Positions 11,001 through 22,092 of a stretch of 64,000 bases of DNA are shown here, one piece after another. The notes beneath the pieces were generated by a model that searched no databases, was not told the DNA's origin, and saw only the letters and a list, made by a program, of their open reading frames with translations. A program made the position numbers and the translations under genes. Source of the stretch: Atrichornis clamosus. Lineage: Eukaryota > Chordata > Aves > Passeriformes > Menuridae. How positions within the stretch are numbered: position 1 is the stretch's first letter; each line of letters starts with the position of its first letter. The DNA lies in the NCBI GenBank assembly GCA_013400975.1, contig WBMZ01014178.1, positions 998-64,997 of the forward strand, read 5' to 3'.

Positions 11001-14000
11001 TTTATTTGATCTCAACAGGTTTTTCCCATCTGGTGAGACAAGGTTCATATAAAAACCCCCGGACATTTTGAACATGAAATGTTTGGCAAAATCCAGACAT
11101 TGGAACATCTGTTTAAACCTGATTTAAGTCCTGCTTTCGCCCCAAAACCAGCGCATCTGGGATTGTTTTCTCCCTTATCTCCCCGATTCCAGTCACAACA
11201 CCCTCTCATCTGTGGTTTCGTTATGAAATCTTTATTTTCCAAACTCAGTGAAACCAGCCTAATGAAGCACCACAAGCAAGATACCACAGAGGGATTTTGC
11301 CCCTCCTCTACCGAGGGCTGGGAGACGAGAACTTCATTTATTACAAAATGTGAGGCGTGAGGCACTTAAAGCAAAATGTGAGGGTTTTTGGGGAGGTGCA
11401 TTACCCAGTTTCTGTTACCACAGAGTTCCGTGCTCTTATCAGTTTATCTCCAGCTTTTAACTGAGAGGGAAAAACCTCTTTGCTCCTATAAATAGGCGAA
11501 ACACAGCATAGAATCCTCCAGAAGGGAGCAGTGGTGCGCGCCTGCTGCGCAGCCCGGCTTCATCCCGGGAATTCCGTGCCCTCTGGGATGCCGGTGTCGA
11601 GGGAAGCAGAGGCTGTGGGTGGTTAGGGTGGAAAGCCAGCACGGGAGGACTGGGGAGACACAAATGCCCTCAGGACACTGATAAATGACTGTATTGTTGC
11701 TCCCTGCGGTTTAGAGGGGAAGGGAAAGGGCAGAGGGAGAGATAAGGAAGGGGGATGAGAAGAGGCCAACAGCAGGTCCAAACCCACTGTGATTTTGCAA
11801 TCTGGCAACTTCTCTGAGTCCTACTTTCTTTTTTCTTTTTTTTTCTGCTGGATTTGTTCTCTGTGCTGAATCTGAAGGCGTAAAAGTCTTCAAAATCCAT
11901 CTGAAATCCTTATTGCACAGCACTGGAGCTGGGAAGGAGAGAAAAATCTTTGCAAGAGTGAGTTGCTACAACCCTACATCAGGCAAAGTGACTCCCAAAC
12001 ACACTTCAGTAAACCCAGACCTATTTGCTCTTGATTTACCCCAAATTTAAAATGGAGAACGGGAGCAGTCCAGGTCCAAAAACTCTCTCTGTATCAGCTT
12101 TCCTCAGCCCCACGACACGAAAACACGGCTAACAAAGATCTTTTGAGGGGAGCAGATGGAGTTTGAGCCTTGGAGCCAAGTCCAGCCCAAATCTTAATGA
12201 GGTCTAGAGGAGGTTTACCTAAGCTTGAAACTCATAACGGGCTCTTTTATGTGCGTTCCCGCCTGCGTGTGCGTGCGTGTCTGGATATACACAGACACAC
12301 GGAGGTCATCCCTGAGAAACCTCCCGGGTTGTTTTAGATAACAAAACAACCTTACCTCACTCTTCCACTGGGAACACTTCAAATGTGGAGGGAAGGACAT
12401 TTATTTAACTAAGGCAAACCACGATGGGTGACCACGGTGCGTGCGAGAACAGCGGCGGCGTTTGTTGCCTCTCCGGCTTGCAAAAGATTTTTAAAGGTGA
12501 AGGGAGTTTAAAAGGACACAAGTCTATTAAAAATGAGCTCAAAATATCCCAAGCACATTCTGAAGGAAACTAGAGGTGCGTAGCTGGTAGCTGGATCTAA
12601 TTAATACATGGCCAGGAGGAGACAACCATGAGGAAATGGGGTAAATAATCTTCAGCTGGAATAATCTATAAATCAGAGCCAGCAACGCTCACCAGCTTCC
12701 TCTGGACATGGGCAGCAGTTTTCAGCGAGGCTGTTGGAGAGCCAGAGTCCTTTGCTTCAGCTTTTAATGCAAATTCCTTCACAAAGGAAAAGCTCCCTGT
12801 ATTCCCAGTGTTTTAGTGTTGACTGCAAGGAAGCGGAGTGGCACAGATTTGTCTGTGTCCCAGGGTACGTGTGCTCTGCACAGGGATGTCAACCTTGGGA
12901 TGCAAACCTTTGTCCTCAAGTGCCCTGGAGATGCCCAGTGCTGCCTGAGGAAGGTGGATTCAAGTCAATTCCCAAGGAATTCCCCTCCTGGCCGGGGGGA
13001 TCTCCAGAACATCATACCCTGTTGTTATGTCCTGTCCTCACTCATGTCCGGAAAAGGATGTTTGAGTGTTGCAGGTCCCTTTTCACCATCAGATGGGAGG
13101 GAAAAACACCATCCCCAGCTGTGATATCCATGTGGGATGAAGGATGCAAAACCCAGTGCAGTCCAAGGTCAGCACATTTGGGATTGACTGGTGCATCCAT
13201 CAGTGGATGTTAGACCAATGCCAAGGCAAGAGGCAAATGCAGCACTCAGATAAATATATGGAAATGAGAAAAAAATCAAGAAAAAATACACAAATAATCT
13301 TTTTTCCACATTTTTATCAGGTTTTCTTTTAATTTTCGAGCATTGAGATGTTTCTGCTCACCCATTCACTACAGAGCAACTGAAATTCAGCATTTTGCCT
13401 AGAGAGCAAAACCAGTAGAGAATGGGGAGAGAAGCTAATTTTGTTATAAAAATAATCTTTTATCTGTGCACGACAGTAATATTTATTCAGGAAGGGTACA
13501 CAGACAGCAGGAGGTCAGCACTCCCACTGCTTGGCTCAAAGGCTCCACCACGCTCTTTATTTTATTTTATTTCTTCTTTTTTTTTTTTTTTGACAATTTG
13601 TTCCTGTAGATATTTATTTTTCCTGAAAAGCATGTCTTGAGTTGATTTCACCCATCCTCAACTCAAACCAATCAAAGCCAGCGCTGGCTGGTCGGGCTGG
13701 GTGTTGTAGTTCACAGTTTGGGTTTGTACTCGATGGTCCCACACTGACCTGTCTCCACAAACAAATAACCTCCCTGTGCCTTCCCACAACAAACACAGGC
13801 TTCATTCCTTCCAAATCCAAGCTCCTGAAGCTTGTGGTGGCTGCAGTTGTACACGCAGGCTTTCCTTGAACTAAAATATCCCGGGAACAAGGTAAGATGT
13901 TGCAACTCTCTCTCTTTTTTTTTTTTTTTAATACATGGCAATATTTTTTTATGCTTCTCCTTTTCCCCATTCCAGTCCTGGGAGGTGTTGGTGCCTCCTC

Positions 14001-14989
14001 CAGCGTCTCTCCAAACATGCTACGAAAACACATCAGTTAAGACCAACCTTTTTGTCAGCACAGAGATGCCAAAATCTAAATAAAATCCGTCATCTCGTTA
14101 AGAAGGAAGAGGAGGATTTGGCCCTGGGAGGTGTTGCTGTATTCCCTTGACGTAGCTCCAGGATGCTCCACTCGCTGGGTGACGGAAAAAATGGGGGGAG
14201 GAAACGAGATTTAGGGGACAAGAAAAAAATGTGGGTTGAAAACCCGAGAAAATCCTTCTGTTTCAGGTGAACAGCTCTAAACTTGAAGGTTGTGCTTCAA
14301 CCTTGTTAAAATACTGCCTGAGCTCTAACAAAACAGGGATCTGTCAGTGAAGGAACTAAGGAGGATGTTATTCCAATGTTCGCTGTCTCTTTCTATACAT
14401 TTTCATCCCACGGAGTGATATAAGGCTTTAAAAACCCTTTAAGCACCTGTAATAACATTAACCTTTTCATCAAAATGTCCTTTGAGCATAAGAAATTATG
14501 TTTATTTAAATTTTGCAACGGGCTAATGATAAAGCCCCTTCTCTATTTTCCTGCTTCTGTGATTTGCACATGAAAAGCTTTCGTGGGGCTGCATTTCGTT
14601 TGGGCTCCTCTCTCCCTCCTAAAAGCACTTTTTTAGGGGGAGCACAGCCTCCCCTCACATTCCCATGCATGTGGGGATGGGGTGTGACAGCAATGCTGTG
14701 CCGTGCTCCAGCTCATGCTGCTAAATACAGCAAAAGAAGTTTGTTTTGGTTTTATTTTGTTCCAGTTTAACCCTGGCAGTGCAGTAGAACCCTCACCTCC
14801 CAGCAAGGATAACACTGCAAGATTATTTTAACTATTTCTACAGTGGATCTGATGGAGCAAACCTTTGCTTATAGAAAAAAAAAAAATCCCTGGGAGGGTC
14901 CCCGACCACAAAAGATAAAGTACAACCATTTCAATCCCTTTTTAAGGCAGTTTTTCTGCCTTGTTGCAGGGCTGCTTTGCACTGCAAAG

Positions 14990-15170
14990 AACACCTCGCT
15001 CTGCTGATCGAACACGCCCTGAGCGCTGCACGGCTGTGTCAGCAGAGAGAGGGGGAGTGAAAAGAGGCAGAAAAAGATCTGAGTTTGACAGACTTAATCT
15101 AAGCCCTGCTGAAAGACGGGGCTGCCTGAGAGCGCCGAGCGCGCCCGCGTCCGTCACCATCTTCTCGCCT
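14990..15170. other. CpG-enriched patch
   Basis: About 14 CpG are visible in 180 bases, seven of them packed at about 15135-15160 (GAGCGCCGAGCGCGCCCGCG and the bases after it). The surroundings are CpG-poor. A polypyrimidine stretch ending in TTGCAG lies just upstream at about 14955-14970, but I cannot pair it with a donor site or a recognisable coding segment. Confidence 0.35.
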
Positions 15171-16042
15171 TTCAAACCTCCAAGGGCTGTTCCCTGCTGG
15201 ATGGAGGGACAGGCTCTGCGGATCTGCCAGCCCTTCCTGCCTCTACCCCACTGCCCGTTTGCCTCAGGCAGGCACCAAGAACCTCTTATGCTGGAGGCTG
15301 TAGAAAATGGGGATGAAACCCCATCCTCGCTTCCTTTTGGAGCGGGAATGGCTCTGATCCCTCAGAGCAGCTCCAAGCAAGGTGTTTCTCCCTGGAGGGG
15401 TATTTTTGTCAACACCAGAGGCTGAGCAGCCCTTGAATTTCCCCCAGCTCAGCCTGCCAGGGTGGTGGAGGAGAGAGAGCCTGTGAGGAGACGCTGGAGA
15501 TGGCTGGAGACAGACGGGGACAGTGGGAGGAAGCGCTCAGTTGACATTAGCGCGATGGGAACAACAACAATCCGGGCTGCTGTCATGTTTTGTTTTGTCT
15601 TTAAGGCACCACGGTGCTGGAGAGCTTTGCAGAGGGGGCTGAGGAGCCTGGAGATGTTTTGCAGATGTTTAAGGGGGACCCCTCAGAGCCAGAGGAGGAG
15701 CCTGGCAGAAAACAGGGAGGCGCTGATTCAAATCGCAAGGCAGGGATGGAGGAGGGATCACTGCGGATCCAGAGGTCAGGCCTTGAATCTGAGGGACAGA
15801 GGAGGGCACGGTGGGGATGGGCTGCGGGGTGAGGACAGGAAGAGAGCATCCAACACAGCAGAGAAGAGCCACAGCATGAGCTGCACAAGGAAGGGAGATG
15901 CAGCCAGAGGGACAAGCTAGGAAAAAATCCTTTGCAGAGGTGAAGCAGCTGGAAATGCAGGGATATTCCCAGACCAGGGATGAGAGCCTTGGCACAACTT
16001 CTAAACATGTCTTACCAGAGACCCTTGTGCCTGAGCTCATAT

Positions 16043-16306
16043 GTTGACTTCAAACTGAGAGAGAGTGTGTTTAGATTGGATATTTGGGAGAAATATTTCC
16101 CTGTGAGGGTGGGGAGGCCCTGGCACAGGGTGCCCAGAGAAGCTGTGGCTGCCCCTGGATCCCTGGAAGTGCCCAAGGCCAGGTTTGGACTGGGCTTGGA
16201 GCAACCTGGGATAGTGGGAGGTGTCCCTGCCCATGGCAGGGGTGGGACTGGATGGGCTTTAAGGTCCCTTCCAATCCAAACCATTCCAGGATTCTGTGCT
16301 TCCATG
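16043..16306 (+). mobile_element. CR1 LINE 3' end, well preserved
   Basis: About 264 bp of CR1 3' UTR run in the sense direction: CTTCAAACTGAGAGAGAGTG, TTAGATTGGATATTTGGGAG, GTGCCCAGAGAAGCTGTGG, CCTGCCCATGGCAGGGG, then CCCTTCCAATCCAAACCATT and a tail of ATTCTGTG. The copy belongs to a type with GGGATAGTGGG and CAGGGTGCCC, shared with the copies at 21831 and 55254. It is truncated at the 5' end and has no coding capacity. Its low divergence suggests an insertion within songbird history (inference). Confidence 0.95.
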
Positions 16307-16896
16307 TAGTGCTTTGTCAAGGAGGGGTGGTGCAAGGAATGGCCCAGAGACACTGAGGGTCTCCACTGCTGGGAGAGGAAAGGAGCTGAAGATAAACCAG
16401 GCTCATGTCCCTCAGGAATGGGTCTGGGGGAGCTGATCAAACCCCCTGAGGCAGAGAAAGTGACCTCTTTAATGCCCCTTCCAGACCTACCTTTATACAA
16501 ATGTGTGCATGTGCAAATAGACAAATGAATATTTTCAGTGTTCCTTTGTGTAAATAAATGTATTTATCTCCCTACGATAAATTTTGAGATCACTTTTTGT
16601 ACAGGCAGAGGGGAAATTACCATTTTTTAGGTTTGCTTCCTCCTTCCCTGCCAAACATTTCGGTTTCTTTGAGTTTTCTCAACCTCTTTCATCAACATTT
16701 TGCCTGTTACCCACAAAGCACTCAATTGGGATTCATCAGAACTGCGAGTATGGAAAACTGAGGAGGAAATGCTGTTGAAACAAATGCATCTGTAGTTTCT
16801 GGCTTTTTTTGGCTGAACAAAAGGTTGTCAACACACTGGGAGTATTGATATTTCCAGTGGGAAAATCTGCATTTAGAAAAGAAAATTGCATATGAC
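16307..16896. other. Unique DNA between CR1 and microsatellite
   Basis: No exon or repeat was recognised here. Base composition shifts from moderately GC-rich to AT-rich towards the ATT repeat. Confidence 0.5.
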
Positions 16897-17067
16897 ATTA
16901 TTACTATTATTATTATTATTATTATTGTAGTAGTATTAGTATAAGTATTAGTATTAGTGTTATTATGACATATTAATATTATTCATAGAATCATTATCAT
17001 TATTGCTTTGCCATATCATTACTGGTTTTGATTATGATCATGATTATTATTAACATAATTATTAGTT
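16897..17067. repeat. ATT trinucleotide microsatellite, degenerate
   Basis: A fairly pure ATT/TAT array at 16897-16927 grades into interrupted GTATTA, TTATCATTA and ATTATTA units up to about 17067. The interruptions show that the array is old, with only the left part still regular enough to vary in length. Confidence 0.9.
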
Positions 17068-20000
17068 TTCTTTATAAGGGTTATGCTTTGCTTTGCTTTC
17101 CGTGGTCCCAGAAAGTTTCTCCTTTAGGATTTCTCCTGAAATCACTGGAAATCACAGAGGACTGGGCCAGGAGGAGCTGGTGGGGCCATACCTCGCTTTC
17201 CTGAGCGGTGAGTGTGTCACCAGACCCTTCCCAGGAAACAGCAATTGTAACCAAGCCTTCCAGCAAAATTTCACAGGGCTCTCTTCCCCAGCAGGATAAA
17301 ATTAGCCGAGCTCTCTCGAGATGACAGCTAAGAACTCCAGCTTCCCTCAGATGACCTCAATGGAGTCATTTGTTGCTTAAATGACAGACAAACGCAGTAA
17401 TTAGGTCTATTTAGTAAAGGGGAGGTGAAAGGTCAAACTACTGGGCAAACTGTCTCCAGCGCTTGACTTGGGGACCACGCCGGGGGTTTGCGGGAGGTGA
17501 TGTTTGTACAACAACCTGACACGGGCAGCAGCAGGTCCCTGCCTGGCCCCGGGGGCTCCCGGGCGTGTTCAGGGCCTGAAATGCCCCGTTTCTGCTCATA
17601 AACCCCTGAACTCGCTCATCTGTGTCCTAAGAGATTAGACCCAGCGGAAGGAAGAGCTGATGAAAAGGTGGGTGATTGTGTTACGGGTTTGGGGTGGGGT
17701 GATCAGGAGAGGGGTCAGTGGAGAGGGGGTGGGAGACACAGGCTGAGTTAAGTGGGAAATTACCAACCTTCCCCACTTCATTTCCCTCTTCCTCCCTGGC
17801 AGTGCTCCCTCCTGTTCTCTTTGCTTATTTGTTTTCTGCTCTTGGTTGTGTTTCGTGTGATCAACCCCACGGTGCATCTGGCACTGGCACAGACAAGCCA
17901 CACCTGGATTTCTCGCTGCTCTTTTGTTGGTTTGGACGCCACAGCACGGAGTTTGAACATCATGCATGAGGGGAAGCATTGCTTGCCATACATCCCAAAT
18001 CTCCAGAAGACCCCTGAAGCAAAATGCTTAGCAGAAGTGGCTGTTTTTGGCAGTTGAGCTCCTGCTGGCTGTCCATCCTTGGGGCTCACAGCAAACCCAG
18101 CACCCTTTTACCTGTGGAGCATTTGCAAGATTTCTCTGGGCTGTTCCATAAAGATGGGAAATGCTGTAGGATTTTTAAGTAGTGGAAACTGCAAATGAAG
18201 AGCTCCACTTCGCAAAGAGAGGTGGAAGAAGACGACCAAGAATTTTTGAATGAAACGAGCTTGGAGAGCTCCTCACCGGGAGCACTTGGCTACTGCTAAA
18301 ATGCCACATTTTTGGATCTTTCTCTGAGCTTCTGTCGTGTTCCCCTGCCTTGATTTGCTTCTGTAGCTGGGCTGTGTGGTGATGGTACTTGGAAATCCTG
18401 AAGGTGACCAGGACCCCTCCCGTGGTCCATCCCTGTGGTGGTCACTGCTCTGATGAACACTCAGCTGTCCTGGCCTTTCCCTCCACGCCTTTCCTCCCCT
18501 ACACCCCTTCCACCTGAGCCCCTGCCTGTCTCCTCCAGATCCCGCCGTAAAACTCCCTTCCCTGGTGAGGCCTCTTAACCCCTGTCTGCAGGGCCCCGGC
18601 GAGAGGTGGTGGTGATGCTGATGAGAGAGAGGGTCACGGAGAGCCGACGTGAGAGTGAAAAGAAAATTAGAAAACAAACAGAGGGGAGGTGGAAACGCGC
18701 CCGCCCTTGAAGTGCAAAGACCCCCCCTCCCAACCTCCCCCCGCCCCCCCGAAAGGGGCTTATCTTCAAAAAAGGGCCCTTGCGATGATACAAGAAAGAA
18801 CAGACTTCTCACACCTTGTCTTCACTTCCCGCAGATCCTATCTGCCCAGAAGTGCCTGTGATCTCAGTCAGACCTCTCTACCTTGCCACTCGCCTTTTAA
18901 GTCTGCGGCAGCTGTTTTGCTAAGCCGGAGACCTTCCCACTTCATCCTTTTCTCCCTCGGTGATGGCGAGGGAGAAGACAGGCGGCGTTTCTGACGGGCT
19001 CGGGGAGCGGTAAATGTCATTCCAAAGACTTTCCTTTGTGTATTTTCTCGTGGGCGGATTAGTTTGTTTAAAGAGCATCTCCTATTTAACACCTCATTGA
19101 GCAAAAAGACACGCACGGACAGGATTTTTTTAACGGGCTGCTTGTAAGGAGCTTAAAGTGCACACGGAGTACTTAAATAATTTGCTCAGTTTTCAGAAAT
19201 ACTGATCACACAGAGTTCGAGTGAGTCATGAAACTTATATGTTTTCTAATGATATGATCCATATTTTTCCACCGTTTTTCTGTCCAAAACCAGACAAATC
19301 ATGACATTCTGGATGAATATTCAGGGTGTGAGTAAAAGAATCCCAAACTGGAAATAGGATTTGCTACGCTGGTTTATTCTCCTTAGGATCTGGTTGGAGT
19401 CCCATGGCTCCCGTGTTGGCGTCAGCAGGAGGGATGTCCATAAGCCAAGAGCAAGGAGTAGCCCTTGTCCACATGGATTGAGTCATTCCTGCAGGGTAAT
19501 GGCCACACGTTGCTTTTGCACTGCCCTTCTCGTTATCTTTCATTGACAGCAGTGATCCCCCCCCACCCCCAAAAACGCTGATGTTCTCTGAGGAGACCTC
19601 CCTTCATCTGTTCCCTGTCTCCATCTGACACAAACCATCCAGCAGGTCCTCTGTAATGGGATTACATGGGTGAAATCCACTTTATCGTGAGATCTGGGAG
19701 TGTTTATTGGTCCTTGGTGACACTCCTGGGAGAGAAGTGCCCGATTCAGCCTGATAACATTCCTCCCTGTTCTGCTGCTCTTCCTCCAGGAGTCTTTCCC
19801 TGGCTTCACAGGGGCTGCCTGCGGGGTAGAGTCCAAATCCCTTCCCATAGAGCAGGTCTCTTTCACAAAGCAGGCAAAACTGTTCCTTCCTTGGGGAAAA
19901 ATTAGCTCCAACAGCCGTCTCAAACCCTTCCAGCCCAATCAACTCTTACTCTGTGCTTTGTAGGTCACTGCAATTTCCTATGAACTTGAGGGGAAATTTT

Positions 20001-21830
20001 CTTGGGAAAAGCTCTTTTTTCTTTTTTTGCCTGTAACTTTTCCAGCTGTTGATTTTCCCCTAGGAAAATCAAATTATACTTGAGCATTGTATCAGCAGAT
20101 GTATTAAAAAACTGATCTGTCACACAAGAAAAACCTGAACTGAACAGCTTCCTGCATTTCCTGGGCTGGGAACCTTAGAAAATAAGACCCAGACTATTTT
20201 TCTTCTAGCACAAAATGTCCAGTATGAAACCAAACCATGATCCCTGGGACTCTGGAGGACATTTGGGATTTGGTGACCTTGATATATCCAATCTACAAGG
20301 GCGGGGAAGCCACTGGCCAAAACCAGAGCTTTTCAGGGACTGGAGTAAATTGTAACCACGTTCCAGGGAGCTTGCCAGGGAGGCTAATGGACTGATCTCA
20401 TCCACCTTGATGTAAATCCAGCCTAGCTCCAGGAAAGCCAACAGCACTGCTCCTGGCTCCGTGCGGAGGCACCGCTGAGATCACAAATTACACATTTCTA
20501 ATGAAGACAAAGTTAAGGGAACACGTGCCACGCATGGAAAGTGAGGGTGTAGCAACGTCCCAGGCTTTGCATCTCAGAGGAAATGAAACTGGCTCATGTA
20601 TTAAGGATTTTGGAGGTGTTCTTCCATTGATTTGCTGTCTGTGAGCCCTTTGGGATCTGTTGCTCCTCCTTACCAAATCTTCCCCCTGGACCTCTCCGAG
20701 GATATCCCGAGATGCCCTCCCACAACCTGATTAAATTGAGGCAAGGATTTATCTAAAGAGTCTTGCCCAAGTCCAAAGAGAAAGGCAGAAGCAAGAAAGG
20801 AGCAGTGGCATGAACTCATTTCCCAAAATTTTAGTTGAACATGGTTAAATAAAAAAAAGGCAGAAAAAAAAAAAGCTGTGAGAGGCCTGGACAGGCCCTT
20901 TCCTTGGATGCACAGAAAAAATTCATTGTGAGATCCCCAAGGATGCTGTCTCTCTGGTTTTAAATCTCATGCAAGAGAGAATAAATACAGAGCCCCTTCC
21001 CCCTCCTCCCCTGACATTTCAGTTGTGATTAAGGCACTATTCATCGCCCCTCGTCTTCCAAAGCCTTTACTATTTATGGACCTGCTGTTTTTCCAGGGGC
21101 TGACACTAGCGTGCATTCAGCTCGGTTCTTCTCTCCCCGTCCCATCCTGTCCCCCCTCTCCCCTCCCTGCAGGCATTTCTCCATTTCAGTAGAGAAACCA
21201 CGAGTGACTGGAGTGTCTGTGACCTCGGGGCTGTCAAACTCCCACTAACTAAATAAAAGCAGCCCAAGAGGGAGAGAGTTCCCATAAATCACCTCCCGTG
21301 ACAGAGACCACCTGGTATTCGCTCACTGCACGGAGGTACCCGGCCTATTCCAGCTGCTGAGCTTGCACTTTCCCGCATTTTTATGGACACCGTTGGAGAG
21401 ATACGTGGTGTTTACACAAGGAATGGAAATTTCAGTTTTACTGCATGGAGCGGGTTTCCTCAGCTCGAGGTGGGCAAGCATTTTGATTAGGGAAAGGGTG
21501 AGGGCCATCACATCCCAGAGGTGTGGTAAGAGCTTGTTCCCAGGTGGGATGGGGCAAGCGCTTCCGAGGTCTGGGCTCCTGCTCTGCTCGTCCATGTGAA
21601 AGCTTTTGCCACACCGAGGGAAGACCAAAAATTCATATCAGAGCAAAGAGAGGTCCTACACAGGTCTGGATTGGCTTGGTTGTGCCCGAGGGTGGCATCT
21701 GCACTTTTCACCAGCTTCTGGATCTGCTCTGAGGCCCCCAGGTCATCATTCTCCAGACCCCTCAAAGTCAGCCTGAAGTACCATGAAGCCTTCAGCCAAC
21801 CTGAACCTCAGCAGGGATCAGCTGAAGGGG
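17068..21830. other. Unique non-coding DNA
   Basis: No transposon is recognised. Low-complexity pieces are the C-rich 18721-18750, a C-run at 19557-19570 and the A-run at 20864-20874. The segments 17290-17445, 18835-19160 and 21015-21120 are repeat-free and dense in regulatory-type motifs, but motif density alone does not prove function. A 179-codon minus frame (18273-18812) and a 132-codon minus frame (19540-19938) are not recognised as proteins. Confidence 0.55.
17423..17435 (+). promoter_or_regulatory. DR1 nuclear-receptor-type site
   Basis: AGGTGAAAGGTCA is a direct repeat of AGGTSA half-sites with one spacer base. One half is perfect (AGGTCA) and the other differs by one base. DR1 elements are bound by RXR heterodimers, HNF4 and COUP-TF family receptors. 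It lies at the right end of a repeat-free block (17290-17445) with several short AT motifs. Binding is inferred from the motif only. Confidence 0.3.
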
Positions 21831-22092
21831 ATAATGGAATTATGGAATGGTTTGTGTTGGAAGGGATCTTGAAGATCGTCCAGTTCCACCCCCTGCCATG
21901 GGCAGGGACACCTCCCACTATCCCAGGGTGCTCCAAGCCCCATCCGACCTGGCCTTGGACACTTCCAGGGATGGGGCAGCCACAGCTCCTCTGGGCACCC
22001 TGTGCCAGGGCCTCACCACTCTCACAGGGAAGAATTTCTCCCTAATATCCAATCCAAGCCTCCTCTCTCTCAGTTTGAAGCCATTCCTGCAC
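21831..22092 (-). mobile_element. CR1 LINE 3' end, well preserved, reverse orientation
   Basis: Read on the + strand it begins with the reverse of the CR1 tail (ATAATGGAATTATGG, then AATGGTTTGTGTTGGAAGGG). It continues through CCCCTGCCATGGGCAGGGAC, CCCACTATCCCAGGGTGCTC, GGATGGGGCAGCCACAGCTC and ATATCCAATCCAAGCC to CAGTTTGAAGCC. It has the same diagnostic variants (GGGATAGTGG and GGGTGCCC) as the copies at 16043 and 55254. It is truncated at its 5' end and has no coding capacity. Confidence 0.95.

Larger units (their letters stand above)
7848..16042. other. Unique non-coding DNA with small simple repeats
   Basis: No exon or large transposon is recognised in these 8 kb. AT-rich homeodomain-type sites cluster at 7957-7977 and again near 10.52-10.62 kb and 12598-12603. 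A short GTGC repeat lies at 12262-12286. T or A runs lie at 11836-11844, 13577-13591 (preceded by TTTTA units), 13915-13929 and 14875-14886. A small GC-rich patch lies at about 10310-10425 and a CpG patch at 14990-15170. The 154-codon and 152-codon + frames at 14961-15425 and 15462-15920 are not recognised. Confidence 0.55.

Noticed and set aside
14283..14312. Short hairpin AAGGTTG/CAACCTT, considered as a microRNA precursor
   Set aside because: The stem is only 7 bp, far too short for a microRNA precursor.
19222..19229. AP-1 site TGAGTCAT and similar sites near 36.1 and 50.2 kb
   Set aside because: About this many matches are expected by chance in 64 kb, and they are scattered.
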